NCBI GenBank assembly: GCA_905215645.1
Contig: CAJMQS010000002.1
Location: forward strand, 1-64,000
Length of the DNA: 64,000 nucleotides
DNA from: an uncultured bacterium
GTDB taxonomy: Bacteria > Bacillota > Negativicutes > Acidaminococcales > Acidaminococcaceae
Reading direction: 5' to 3'
Made by a program: the position numbers and the translations under genes. The notes beneath the pieces are model-generated. The model was not told where the DNA came from, did no database searches, and saw only the letters and a list, made by a program, of their open reading frames with translations. This document shows positions 32,159-40,793 of this stretch, piece by piece (the first letter of the stretch is position 1; each line of letters begins with the position of its first letter).

Positions 32159-32896
32159 TTATCCTTTCCGGCTCTTGCCGGTCTTGTAATCGATGGTGAT
32201 GCCGGGCTGGTTGTTGTAGACGAACACGTTGAACTGGATGCCGGCACCTTTGTCTTCTACGCTGTAGGCTTCCATCTGGACGCCCCGGGCCACCAGGTCA
32301 TTGCCCTGGAAAATAGGGGTCACCCGGTACAGCACATGATGATTGGTTTCTTTGACGTAGTCGGCCACCATGTTTTCAAAGGGCAGCATGCCGGTGACAT
32401 TCAGATACCGGGTGCCGGTGATCAGGTTCTTGGGATTGGCGTTTTCCGCGGTGAGCTGGTACCCGATGAGGTGGCACCGGTTGTACAGGTATTTGCCGTC
32501 GATGCCCTCATACTTCACCGTCTGCCAGCCGGAAGGCTTTACGCTGCCGATGGGGCCCCGTTTCTCGGTGGGCATGGTCTCCCGTCCTACATTGGCGTAG
32601 GCGGGGCCACAGCGGCCCAGGCTGTCCAAATTGCTGTAGCGTTCGAAGGACTTTTTGGTCTTGTCCTTGTCGGGGAAATCGGGCACATTGTTGTTCAGCA
32701 CCACATAGGGCTTGTTGGTAAAGGCAGGGATGGAAGAAAGGTCAAAAGAGGGCTGATTCTTCCCCACCTGCTGGGTCACCTTGGTGCTGTTTTTGGGGGC
32801 TGCTTTTTTGGCGGCAGGCTTGGTGGATCCGCAGGCGGTAAAGACCAGGGACAGGGAAACCAGTAGGGCGGACAGGAAAGCTGTGAGTCTTTTCAT
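32159..32896 (-). CDS. Secreted lipoprotein-like DNA/RNA non-specific endonuclease
   Basis: 245 residues with a hydrophobic N-terminus ending in LVFTACGS, a plausible lipobox with the lipidated cysteine at 22. The nuclease domain shows GYLYNRCHLIGYQL-type residues (NRCHLIG), corresponding to the DRGH motif of EndA/NucA enzymes, then NPKNLITGTRYLN with the metal-binding Asn and MLPFEN. The substitution NRCH for DRGH also occurs in Gram-positive relatives. It probably degrades extracellular nucleic acid for nutrition. Overlaps the upstream gene by 4 bp. Confidence 0.88.
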   Translation of the reverse strand: MKRLTAFLSALLVSLSLVFTACGSTKPAAKKAAPKNSTKVTQQVGKNQPSFDLSSIPAFTNKPYVVLNNNVPDFPDKDKTKKSFERYSNLDSLGRCGPAYANVGRETMPTEKRGPIGSVKPSGWQTVKYEGIDGKYLYNRCHLIGYQLTAENANPKNLITGTRYLNVTGMLPFENMVADYVKETNHHVLYRVTPIFQGNDLVARGVQMEAYSVEDKGAGIQFNVFVYNNQPGITIDYKTGKSRKG

Positions 32897-33300
32897 TTTA
32901 CGTATACCTCTTCTGTGATCTTGTCATGGGAGGAACCGGCAAAATCCATGGTAGAAACTTTCTGCCAGCCCTGATTCAGGTCGATGTCGAAGAAAAAGTC
33001 CCCGGGATAGGCCCGGTTCCAGCGGTAGAGGATGATCTTTTCGATCTTATCCAGGTACGGAGCCGCTGAACGGTCTTCCAAGAGGCAGTATTCCCCAGGG
33101 CCAGCCTGGTCCAGGAAATCCTCTGCCACGCGGATATTGGCCGCTGGCAGGTCGAAAAGGCCGGCGGTATATGCATCCATCCACAGGGGTGCATCTCCCG
33201 TCAGATCGAGGATACGGGCCCGAAGGAGCCGGTCCTGGCTCTGGCGCCGGTGGTTGAACAAAAGGCCGCCGGAAGCATCGACGGCAGTGATGAGAAGCAT
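32893..33300 (-). CDS. Conserved hypothetical protein paired with the nuclease
   Basis: 135 residues starting MLLITAVDASGGLLFNHRRQSQDR. I recognise this N-terminal pattern (VD-x-GLLFNHRRQS-D) from a small Firmicutes family, sometimes mislabelled ribonuclease Z, next to EndA-type nucleases. It has no signal peptide and no zinc-hydrolase HxHxDH motif, so that label is not supported here. The 4-bp overlap with the nuclease gene indicates a shared role. Confidence 0.75.
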   Translation of the reverse strand: MLLITAVDASGGLLFNHRRQSQDRLLRARILDLTGDAPLWMDAYTAGLFDLPAANIRVAEDFLDQAGPGEYCLLEDRSAAPYLDKIEKIILYRWNRAYPGDFFFDIDLNQGWQKVSTMDFAGSSHDKITEEVYVK

Positions 33301-33327
33301 GGGATCAGGTCCTTTCTTGGATTGTAA

Positions 33328-33585
33328 GCTGTCAACGGTCAGCGGTCAGCGGCCGATGGCAGTAAACCGCCCCAGCGGTTTACTTTGAATAAAAGTTCGT
33401 ACTGCTGCAAAAAGCTCCAATTTTTACAGAAATACAGCCGAAAAAAACTGCGGAAATTTCCGCCCAGCAAGCGCGGGAACTTCCACAGCCTCTTTCCGAT
33501 ATTCAGGGCCGGCTTCGCCGGCATCCTTTGGCCGTTGACCGCTGACAGCTGACCGTTGACGGGCTACTGCTCCTGCAGCAGCCCC
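33328..33585. repeat. Family A intergenic palindromic element, copy 3
   Basis: Left words GCTGTCAACGGTCAGCGGTC and right inverted words GACCGCTGACAGCTGACCG can pair; the interior is longer than in the other copies and has GTAAACCGC/GCGGTTTAC and GCCGGC hairpins. The right edge hairpin (GGGCTACTGC, GCAGCAGCCC) ends 5 bp from the lptF stop codon. The 290-bp gap has no gene. Confidence 0.7.
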
Positions 33586-33590
33586 CTTCT

Positions 33591-34682
33591 TTATACATTA
33601 TCCTTTTTATAGATCATCCAGCACCCGAAGGCTCCGCAGAGGAGGTTGGGGGTGGCGGCGGCCAAAAGAGGAGGAATGACGCCCCCCTGGCCCAGTCCGG
33701 TCATGAAGGTCATGACGGAATAATAGATGAAGATGATCACCACAGAGAAGCCCAGGCCCATGGACGCCCCCGTCCGCTGGGACTGGACCCCCAGGGGCAC
33801 CCCGATGAGGGCGAAGAAGAAGCTGGCCAAGGGTACGGTAAACCGGCGGTAGATTTCCATCTCATACTTGCTGGTGGGCATGTACTGGCGCTTCAGGATG
33901 TCGATATACATCTTCAGTTCACCAATGGTCATCTGGTCCGGATCTTTCTGGTCCAGGGTAATGGCCTTGGGAGTCTCACTGATAGGCAGCACCTGTTTGT
34001 CGAAAGTCATGGTCCTGGCCACCCCGTCCTTCCCGGTCAGGTCGGTGATGGTGCCCCCTTCCATGATCCAGGTCCCCTGGGTCCATTTGGCCTGGGGAGT
34101 CCGCTGGATCCGGGCCACTTTCCCGTTGTCCCAGTCCTCGATGGTGATGTCCTTCATCATGCCCTGTTTTTCGTCAAAGGTCCGGGCATAGGTAAGCCGG
34201 ACCAGCTGTCCCTTGGACACTTGCTTGATCAGCACATGGTCCTGGGTCCGGGGCTTGGTATCCCGCTTGATTTCCACTTTGATGATCCGTTCGTATTCGC
34301 TTTTGGCAGGCGGCACCACTTTTTCTGCCCACACCACAGAGAACAGGCTGACCACGAAACCGGCAGCCAGGATGGGAGCAGCGATCCGGCGGAAGCTGAG
34401 GCCCCCGCTGCGCATGGCAGTAATCTCGCTGTTGCTGGAGAGCTGGCCCATGGTGAGAAGGGCCGCCAGCAGCATGGACATGGGGAAGGTGTAGTTGATC
34501 ACTTCCGGCATGAGACACAGGAAGAGGCGGATCAGGGAAGAATAGGAAGCTCCGTACTGGGTGATGTACTGGGTCACCCGGAACAGGAAGGAACTGGCCA
34601 CGAAAATGGTGGAAAAGGCAGCTACCCCGAACAGGAAGGGCTGCATCATCTGTTTTAAAATGTATTTATCTAAGATGGACAT
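33591..34682 (-). CDS. lptF: LPS export permease LptF/LptG family
   Basis: 363-residue inner-membrane permease of the YjgP/YjgQ family that, with LptB, extracts LPS from the inner membrane. Membrane segments lie near the N-terminus (YILKQMMQPFLFGVAAFSTIFV), around 55-120, and three at the C-terminus after a periplasmic jellyroll domain (about 125-265). Only one such gene is seen here, so it may form a homodimer or pair with a gene elsewhere. Start at 34682 matches the family; an ATG at 34694 overlapping the lptB stop as ATGA is a real alternative. Confidence 0.9.
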   Translation of the reverse strand: MSILDKYILKQMMQPFLFGVAAFSTIFVASSFLFRVTQYITQYGASYSSLIRLFLCLMPEVINYTFPMSMLLAALLTMGQLSSNSEITAMRSGGLSFRRIAAPILAAGFVVSLFSVVWAEKVVPPAKSEYERIIKVEIKRDTKPRTQDHVLIKQVSKGQLVRLTYARTFDEKQGMMKDITIEDWDNGKVARIQRTPQAKWTQGTWIMEGGTITDLTGKDGVARTMTFDKQVLPISETPKAITLDQKDPDQMTIGELKMYIDILKRQYMPTSKYEMEIYRRFTVPLASFFFALIGVPLGVQSQRTGASMGLGFSVVIIFIYYSVMTFMTGLGQGGVIPPLLAAATPNLLCGAFGCWMIYKKDNV

Positions 34683-34690
34683 GGGCAGCC

Positions 34691-35410
34691 TCACATTCTA
34701 AAATTCTCGCCCAGGTAGAATTTCCGGGCCACCGGATCTTGGGCCACCTGCTGGCTGGTACCTTCCACCAGGATTTTTCCGGCACTGAGGATGTAGGCCC
34801 GGTCCACAATGCTGAGGGTTTCCCGGACGTTGTGGTCAGTGATCAGCACCCCGATGCCCCGCTTGGACAAATGGGCCACCATCACCTGGATATCCGCCAC
34901 CGCAATGGGATCGATGCCGGCAAAGGGTTCGTCCAACAGGATGAAGCCGGGATCCGTGGCCAGGGCCCGGGCGATTTCCACCCGCCGCCGCTCGCCCCCC
35001 GACAGGGCACTACCCTTGCTTTTCCGGATGTGGTCGATGTGGAATTCCTGGATCAGTTCTTCCATCTTCTGCTGCCGTTTGGCACTGTCCGATTCGATCT
35101 GTTCCAGAATGGCCATGATGTTTTCTTCCACGGTAAGCTTCCGAAAAATGGAAGCTTCCTGGGGCAGATAGCCGATGCCCTTCAGGGCCCGTCTGTACAT
35201 GGGAAGCGCGGTAACGTCCTCATCATCCAGGTACACATGGCCGGTATCCGGATGCTCCAGACCCACAATCATGTAGAAGGAGGTGGTTTTCCCAGCGCCG
35301 TTGGGCCCCAGGAGGCCTACAATGGTCCCCTGCTCCACTTCCAGGCTGACTTCGTTGACCACCCGCCGCCCGGCGTATTCTTTTACCAGTTTTTCCGCAC
35401 GTATCTTCAC
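34691..35410 (-). CDS. lptB: LPS export ABC ATPase LptB
   Basis: 239-residue ATPase powering LPS extraction. Walker A GPNGAGKTTSFY, signature LSGGERRRVEIARAL, Walker B FILLDEPFAGID, switch His in ITDHNVRETL. The C-terminal extension ending KFYLGENFRM is typical of LptB and contacts the permeases. Placed between lptA and lptF in the operon. Confidence 0.96.
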   Translation of the reverse strand: MKIRAEKLVKEYAGRRVVNEVSLEVEQGTIVGLLGPNGAGKTTSFYMIVGLEHPDTGHVYLDDEDVTALPMYRRALKGIGYLPQEASIFRKLTVEENIMAILEQIESDSAKRQQKMEELIQEFHIDHIRKSKGSALSGGERRRVEIARALATDPGFILLDEPFAGIDPIAVADIQVMVAHLSKRGIGVLITDHNVRETLSIVDRAYILSAGKILVEGTSQQVAQDPVARKFYLGENFRM

Positions 35411-35422
35411 TCTTGACTCCCT

Positions 35423-36274
35423 TTATCCAATTTCGGTCTGGCCGATGGTCATAAGATGGCCGGGCCAGCTGTAGAACTTATACAGGAATTCCGGCACATT
35501 GGCCAGCCCTGCCAGGCTGAACACCGGCTGGGCTCCTGTCTCCGCCTCTTGGGGGGTGTTGTCCTGGGGCACCACCACCATCTTCACATTCCCTTCGCCC
35601 ATGGCCACTTTGCCTCCGGCGCCAGTGATGGTCAGGGTATCCCCGCTGACCGTATCATCGTTCTGGGTAGCTGTAGCATGGCCGATGAGCCGGATGGTGC
35701 CGTCGGCTTCCTTGGTATTGTAGATGGCCCGGTCCGCCCGGGCCGTCAGGTTCCGAGGGGGGCTGATCAGCCGCACATTTCCATCGGCGTTGGCGATGCC
35801 CGTAGCCATGTTGTACTTCATGTTGGCAGAATCCAGGCTGGACCCGTCATCCATGGTGAGCTGGGCCCAAGAACCGACGGTCTCGGCGAACTGGGCATCG
35901 GAATCGTAATCCACCTGGGCGGCCCGGAGGGTCTTATCCTCTTTCCGGAGCACAGCGTTGCCGATGGCGGAAAGGAATTTCCCCTGTTTCTTGATGATCA
36001 GTTCCGAACTGGTCAGATGGGCATCCTTCTGGTCGGCCACCACGGACCCGGTGAGCTTCCCCTCTCCGGTCTTGGTGTTGTAGTCGGCTTCCGCGGCACT
36101 GGCAGTTCCGTCGTCGTGGCGGATCTTCACATTGCCCACTGCAGCGGCCTGGCCGGTCTTGAAATCATATTCTACCTGGTCTCCGGTGATGGAGGACGCC
36201 GCCCAGCAGGCAGAGGTAACGGACAGAAGGCCTGCCAGGAAACCCAGCATTGCAATCTTCTTTATTTTCATCAT
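35423..36274 (-). CDS. lptA: Periplasmic LPS bridge protein LptA (OstA domain)
   Basis: 283 residues; signal peptide to CWAAS (about 26), then repeated OstA-type strands (ITGDQVEYDFKTGQAAAVGNVKI, ADYNTKTGEGKLTGSV, AIYNTKEADGTIRLIGHAT) that build the jellyroll bridge carrying LPS across the periplasm. Longer than E. coli LptA (185), consistent with two stacked jellyroll units. Shares one base with the lptC stop. Confidence 0.93.
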   Translation of the reverse strand: MMKIKKIAMLGFLAGLLSVTSACWAASSITGDQVEYDFKTGQAAAVGNVKIRHDDGTASAAEADYNTKTGEGKLTGSVVADQKDAHLTSSELIIKKQGKFLSAIGNAVLRKEDKTLRAAQVDYDSDAQFAETVGSWAQLTMDDGSSLDSANMKYNMATGIANADGNVRLISPPRNLTARADRAIYNTKEADGTIRLIGHATATQNDDTVSGDTLTITGAGGKVAMGEGNVKMVVVPQDNTPQEAETGAQPVFSLAGLANVPEFLYKFYSWPGHLMTIGQTEIG

Positions 36275-36822
36275 TAGAATTCTCCCTTCTGTACGTGTGC
36301 ATCCTTTTCTAGCTTGGCATGATCCAAGGCCACATTGAAGGAGGCCTTTTGGGCCGTAGCTGTGGTATCGTCCTTTTTCAGCCGGACATTTCCTTCTCCC
36401 ACCACGGTCTGGTCTTTGTTAATCCAGGTGAATTTGTCGGCCACCGCATCGCCTCCGTCTGAAGTGGTGCCATGGGGATTCTTGGTCAGGACCACGTCCT
36501 TGGAATCCATGTGGACTTCCCCTTCATCGGCGGTGACGGTCATGCTCCGGCCGTCATCCTGGTAGAACGTCCCTTTGATGCCTTGCATATGACTGATCTG
36601 GGTTTTCTTGTCGTAGAGCATGGACTGGACCGTCAGTTCCCAGACTTTTTTCCCGTTTTTCGTTTCCTGGATGGTGGAGCCGTTGACTTCCTGGAGCACG
36701 TCCTTGCCGTTGTCCTTGACGACACCCGTGGTGGGTTTGCTGCTCAGGAGCCAGGCAATGACGCCTCCCATCAGGAGCACAGCGGCTGCTATCACCAGCA
36801 GCGTACGTTTTTCTGCGTGCAT
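36274..36822 (-). CDS. lptC: LPS export protein LptC
   Basis: 182 residues: one N-terminal membrane anchor (about 8-26) and a periplasmic jellyroll with KVWELTVQSMLYDKKTQ and ADEGEVHMDSKDVVLTKN. It receives LPS from the LptB-permease complex and passes it to LptA. The neighbouring lptA, lptB and lptF confirm the assignment. Confidence 0.92.
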   Translation of the reverse strand: MHAEKRTLLVIAAAVLLMGGVIAWLLSSKPTTGVVKDNGKDVLQEVNGSTIQETKNGKKVWELTVQSMLYDKKTQISHMQGIKGTFYQDDGRSMTVTADEGEVHMDSKDVVLTKNPHGTTSDGGDAVADKFTWINKDQTVVGEGNVRLKKDDTTATAQKASFNVALDHAKLEKDAHVQKGEF

Positions 36823-36837
36823 GAAGGCATCCTTTCT

Positions 36838-37707
36838 TTAACCGTTCCAGGGAGTGTTCCAGCGGTGCTGGAACCAGATCCAGTTGTCCGGATACTGGCG
36901 GATGATCTTTTCCACTTCCTGGGTCATTTTCAGGGTAATCCGATAATCATCTTTTTCCCGGTTCCCGGTATCTTCATAGTAAATGGGTTCTTTCACGAAC
37001 ACTTGGTGACCATAGCCGCTGGGTCTGCGGACCATGAAGATGGGGACCACCGGGGCTTTGAACTTCCGGGCAAAATAGGCAGGGCCTTCTGGAGTGGAAG
37101 CCATCTTCCCGAAGAAGGGGACGAAGATGCCGTGATAGCCACCATCCTGATCGGCGATGAGGCCCAGCATCCGACCCTTTTTCATAGCCCGAGCGCAGCC
37201 CAGGATCTCATTGGTTCCCCGGGCAAAGATTTCCTGCCCCACTCCCCGGCGCAGTTCATTGAGGAAATCGCTGTAGACCGGATTGGGCTGGGGCTTCTCC
37301 ACCGCACTGAGGGGAAAGCCGTTGAGGGCCAGGGCCGCTCCCAGCCATTCCCAGTTGTCCATATGGCAGGCCAGCATCACCACGCCCCGCTTCTTGGCCA
37401 AGGCTTCCCAGAGGATGTCCGGCCGGTCGAAGCTCACCAGGCCCCGGATATTGTCCTTGTTCAAGGCAGGCATATAGAGGATCTCCATGGCCGTCATCCC
37501 CAGGTTCAGGAACAGCCGGTGGATGATTTCCCGTGCATCCCGTGCCGTGACTCCCATCCGTTCCTGGATGGTCTCTTCCGCCCGGATCCGTTGTTTCTTG
37601 GCGATATGCCAGTATAGTTTACCACAATTCCGTCCCAGCCGCACTACGAATTTGTAGGGGAGCAGGGACAGGAAATGGCTCATTCCCTTTAAAAATCCAT
37701 ACAGCAT
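36838..37707 (-). CDS. Lipid A acyltransferase, LpxL/HtrB family, copy 1
   Basis: 289-residue membrane-associated acyltransferase that should add a secondary acyl chain to Kdo2-lipid IVA. The catalytic HX4E motif is seen as HMDNWE near residue 118; NWIWFQHRWN near the end is the usual C-terminal signature. It lies between kdsC and lptC, overlapping kdsC by one base. A paralogue is at 49411. Which one adds the first acyl group cannot be told from sequence. Confidence 0.92.
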   Translation of the reverse strand: MLYGFLKGMSHFLSLLPYKFVVRLGRNCGKLYWHIAKKQRIRAEETIQERMGVTARDAREIIHRLFLNLGMTAMEILYMPALNKDNIRGLVSFDRPDILWEALAKKRGVVMLACHMDNWEWLGAALALNGFPLSAVEKPQPNPVYSDFLNELRRGVGQEIFARGTNEILGCARAMKKGRMLGLIADQDGGYHGIFVPFFGKMASTPEGPAYFARKFKAPVVPIFMVRRPSGYGHQVFVKEPIYYEDTGNREKDDYRITLKMTQEVEKIIRQYPDNWIWFQHRWNTPWNG

Positions 37708-38249
37708 TACTGTCTGTCTCCCTGTCCCTGGATTTCATAGCTCCGGACGATCCTGTCCCACAGCCCTTTGGCCTTGAGGATCCGTTCGATCACGTCCCGG
37801 ACGGCGCCGTGGCCTCCTGTAAAAGAAGAGACCAGCATGGCCCGTTCCCGGACTTCCGGGGCCGCATCGGCCGGGGCAAAGGTGACCGCCGCCCGGGAAA
37901 AAGCCGGCAGGTCGTTGAGATCATCTCCCATGAAAGCCGTCTCTTCCAGGGGGATCCCCAATTCTCCGGAAGCCTGTTCCAGTACTTTGCCTTTGTAAAT
38001 CACATTTTCATAGACGGAGCTGATGCCCAGTTCCATGGCCCGGTGGAGGACGATCTCACTGTGGCGGCCGGTGATGAGGGCTACCTGGATGCCATGGCGC
38101 AGAGCCAGGCTGATGCCCATGCCGTCCCGGGCGTCGAAATGCTTGGACAGTTCGCCTTCCTGTCCGATGATGATGCTGCCGTCCGTCATGACCCCATCCA
38201 CATCCAGGGCCAGGAGGCGGATCTTGGCCAATTGTTCTTCTGTAATCAT
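37707..38249 (-). CDS. kdsC: 3-deoxy-D-manno-octulosonate 8-phosphate phosphatase KdsC
   Basis: 180-residue C0-type HAD phosphatase, releasing Kdo from Kdo 8-phosphate. Motif I LALDVDGVMTDGSI, motif II LITGRHS, motif IV FMGDDLNDLPAFSRA. No cap domain, as in KdsC tetramers. Abuts kdsD with no gap. Confidence 0.95.
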   Translation of the reverse strand: MITEEQLAKIRLLALDVDGVMTDGSIIIGQEGELSKHFDARDGMGISLALRHGIQVALITGRHSEIVLHRAMELGISSVYENVIYKGKVLEQASGELGIPLEETAFMGDDLNDLPAFSRAAVTFAPADAAPEVRERAMLVSSFTGGHGAVRDVIERILKAKGLWDRIVRSYEIQGQGDRQ

Positions 38250-39215
38250 TTATACCACTCCCTGGTGTACCAGATCGGTAATATGCAGCAGGCCGACCAC
38301 TTTGTTGTCCGGATCCACTACGGGCAGGACGGTGATGGGCCGGGGTTTGTTGGATTCCATGAGATGCAGGGCTTCGGCGGCCAGTTTGTGATCCAGGATG
38401 GTCTTGGGATGTTTTGTCATCATTTCAGAGACCGGCCGGTTCAGGCAGTCCAGATCCTTGGCAATGCCCCGGCGGATGTCCCCATCGGTGAGAAGTCCCT
38501 GGAGGTGCTGATCCTGGTCCACCACGGAAACGGCCCCCACCCCTTTGTCAGTGATGATGAACAGGGCGTCCTTCACGCTGATATCCGCATGGACCACCGG
38601 ATTCTCGTCCCCTTTGTGCATCACATCATCCACCGTAAGCAGCAGCTTCCGCCCCAGGCTGCCCCCGGGATGGAAAATGGCAAATTCTTCCGGTGTGAAT
38701 TTACGCGCACTCAACAGTTCCATGGCCAAGGCATCCCCAAAAGCCAGGGCAGCCGTGGTGCTGCTGGTAGGAGCCAGGCCTAGGGGACAGGCTTCCCGCT
38801 CCACGCCTACATTGAGGACGATATCCGCATTTTTCGCCAAGGTGGATTCTGGATTCCCTACCATGGCGATGACCTTGGCCCCGATCCGCCGGATGGAGGG
38901 CAGGATGTTCAGGACTTCTCCGGTCTCTCCGCTGTTGGAAAGGGCCAGGACCACATCCTGGTCCGTGACCATGCCCAGATCCCCGTGGATGCCTTCCGCC
39001 GGATGGAGGAAGAAAGCAGGTGTGCCAGTGCTGGCTAAAGTGGCTGCGATTTTCCGGGCGATGATCCCAGATTTCCCCATGCCGGTGACGATGATCCGCC
39101 CTTTGCAGTGGAGGATCATTTCCAGGGCTGCGCCAAAATGGGCATCCACCCGAGGCAGCAGTTCCAAGATGGAATCCGCTTCGATCTGCAGTGCTTCTTT
39201 GGCTTTTTCAAACAT
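38250..39215 (-). CDS. kdsD: Arabinose 5-phosphate isomerase KdsD
   Basis: 321 residues: a SIS domain (GMGKSGIIARKIAATLASTG, SNSGETGEV) and two CBS domains from about residue 205 (HADISVKDALFIITDKGVGAVSV, KTILDHKLAAEALHLME). Converts ribulose 5-phosphate to arabinose 5-phosphate, the first Kdo precursor. The CBS pair is usual and may sense nucleotides. Three bases separate it from kdsA. Confidence 0.95.
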   Translation of the reverse strand: MFEKAKEALQIEADSILELLPRVDAHFGAALEMILHCKGRIIVTGMGKSGIIARKIAATLASTGTPAFFLHPAEGIHGDLGMVTDQDVVLALSNSGETGEVLNILPSIRRIGAKVIAMVGNPESTLAKNADIVLNVGVEREACPLGLAPTSSTTAALAFGDALAMELLSARKFTPEEFAIFHPGGSLGRKLLLTVDDVMHKGDENPVVHADISVKDALFIITDKGVGAVSVVDQDQHLQGLLTDGDIRRGIAKDLDCLNRPVSEMMTKHPKTILDHKLAAEALHLMESNKPRPITVLPVVDPDNKVVGLLHITDLVHQGVV

Positions 39216-39218
39216 GGT

Positions 39219-40043
39219 TCACGCCTCCCTGCGGCCGATGGCGTCGATGGCCTTGGCATCAGCCAGGACTTGTTCCAGGTTATCCAGGGCGATCATATTG
39301 GGCCCGTCGGAAAGAGCTTCTGCCGGATTGTCATGGGTCTCGATGAACAGGCCATCCACCCCTACCGCTGCCGCAGCCCGGGCCATATGGGGAGCGAATT
39401 TGCTCTGACCGCCGGAGCTTGTACCCTGGCCGCCGGGAATCTGGACGCTGTGGGTCACATCCATGATTACGGGGAACCCCAGGTCACGCATGATGGGCAG
39501 GCTGCGCATATCCGTCACCAGGGTATTGTAGCCGAAGCTGACTCCCCGTTCGGTGAGCATCAGGTTCCGACAGCCGGACCCTGTGACCTTGTTCACCACA
39601 TTCTTCATATCCCAGGGTGCCAGGAACTGCCCCTTCTTCACATTGACCACCCGGCCGCTGCGGGCTGCTTCCACCAGGAGGTCCGTCTGCCGGCACAGGA
39701 AGGCCGGGATCTGGATGATGTCCAAGACTTCTGCAGCTTTTTCCACCTGCCAGGTCTCGTGGACATCGCTGATCACCGGCACCCCCAGATCCTTCTTGAT
39801 CTGGGCCAGGATCTGGAGCCCTTCTTCCAGGCCCGGTCCCCGGAAGGAATCCAGGGAAGAACGATTGGCTTTGTCATAAGAGGCTTTGAACACATAGGGC
39901 AGGCCCAGTTTCTCACAGATGGCCTTGGCCCGTTTCCCGATGGCCAGGCTCCGTTCGTAGCCTTCCAGCACACAGGGACCGGCCATGATGAGCAGAGGAT
40001 GGCCCTGCCCCACCTGGTAAGATCCGATCTTGACGATTTCCAT
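39219..40043 (-). CDS. kdsA: 3-deoxy-8-phosphooctulonate synthase KdsA
   Basis: 274 residues; condenses arabinose 5-phosphate with phosphoenolpyruvate. TIM-barrel signatures: LLIMAGPCVLEGYE, FKASYDKANRSS, SDVHE and DVTHSVQIPGG. C12 in AGPC, with downstream H and E residues, suggests the metal-dependent class. Sits three bases after kdsB. Confidence 0.96.
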   Translation of the reverse strand: MEIVKIGSYQVGQGHPLLIMAGPCVLEGYERSLAIGKRAKAICEKLGLPYVFKASYDKANRSSLDSFRGPGLEEGLQILAQIKKDLGVPVISDVHETWQVEKAAEVLDIIQIPAFLCRQTDLLVEAARSGRVVNVKKGQFLAPWDMKNVVNKVTGSGCRNLMLTERGVSFGYNTLVTDMRSLPIMRDLGFPVIMDVTHSVQIPGGQGTSSGGQSKFAPHMARAAAAVGVDGLFIETHDNPAEALSDGPNMIALDNLEQVLADAKAIDAIGRREA

Positions 40044-40046
40044 GGG

Positions 40047-40793
40047 TTACTCCTTTCCTTCTGCGTCCAGTTTGGCGAAGATTTCATTGGCCCGGTCCAG
40101 GTCGGCCTGGGTATCGATGCCTACGCCCTGGAAATCCGTAGCCAGGACCTTGATTTTCACGCCGTTCTCCAGGGCCCGGAGTTGTTCCAATCCTTCCACC
40201 CGTTCCAGGGGCGTAGGCAGCAGGGCCGCAAATTTCAGCAAGAAATCCCGCCGGTAGGCATAGATGCCGATGTGTTTCCACACTTTCACTTCCGGTTCCT
40301 CATTCCGGGGATAGGGGATCAGGCTCCGGGAAAAATACAGGGCATAGCCGTTCTGGTCCGTGACCACTTTCACCGCATTGGGGTTCTGGTAATCTTCCGG
40401 CTGCATCTCGGTTTTGCAGGTGGCCATTTCCAGGTCGGGGTTCTCCGCAAAAGCCTGGGCCAGATCGTCGATGACCTGGGGCGGGATCATGGGTTCATCC
40501 CCCTGGACGTTGACGATCACATCCACGTCCTCGAAATTCAGGGCCACTTCTGCCAGCCGGTCCGTGCCGCTGGGATGATCTTCAGCAGTCATCACAGCCC
40601 GGCCGCCAAAGGCGTTGACACAGTCCAGGATCCGCTGGTCGTCAGTGGCTACCAGCACTTCATCAGGGATCCGGGCCAGAGCTGCCCGTTCATAGACCCG
40701 CTGGATCACGGGCTTGCCATGGATCAGGGCCAGGGGTTTCCCTGGCAGACGGGTGGACCCGTAGCGGGCCGGAATTACACACAGTACTTTCAT
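40047..40793 (-). CDS. kdsB: CMP-Kdo synthetase KdsB
   Basis: 248 residues; activates Kdo with CTP. N-terminal IPARYGSTRLPGKPL, central NVQGDEPMIPP, and LEQLRALENG near the C-terminus are all KdsB hallmarks. Start overlaps the waaA/lpxK stop by 4 bp. Confidence 0.96.
   Translation of the reverse strand: MKVLCVIPARYGSTRLPGKPLALIHGKPVIQRVYERAALARIPDEVLVATDDQRILDCVNAFGGRAVMTAEDHPSGTDRLAEVALNFEDVDVIVNVQGDEPMIPPQVIDDLAQAFAENPDLEMATCKTEMQPEDYQNPNAVKVVTDQNGYALYFSRSLIPYPRNEEPEVKVWKHIGIYAYRRDFLLKFAALLPTPLERVEGLEQLRALENGVKIKVLATDFQGVGIDTQADLDRANEIFAKLDAEGKE

Noticed and set aside
32893..33300. Ribonuclease Z
   Set aside because: Proteins with this N-terminus are sometimes labelled so, but the protein is too short and lacks the HxHxDH metal motif.
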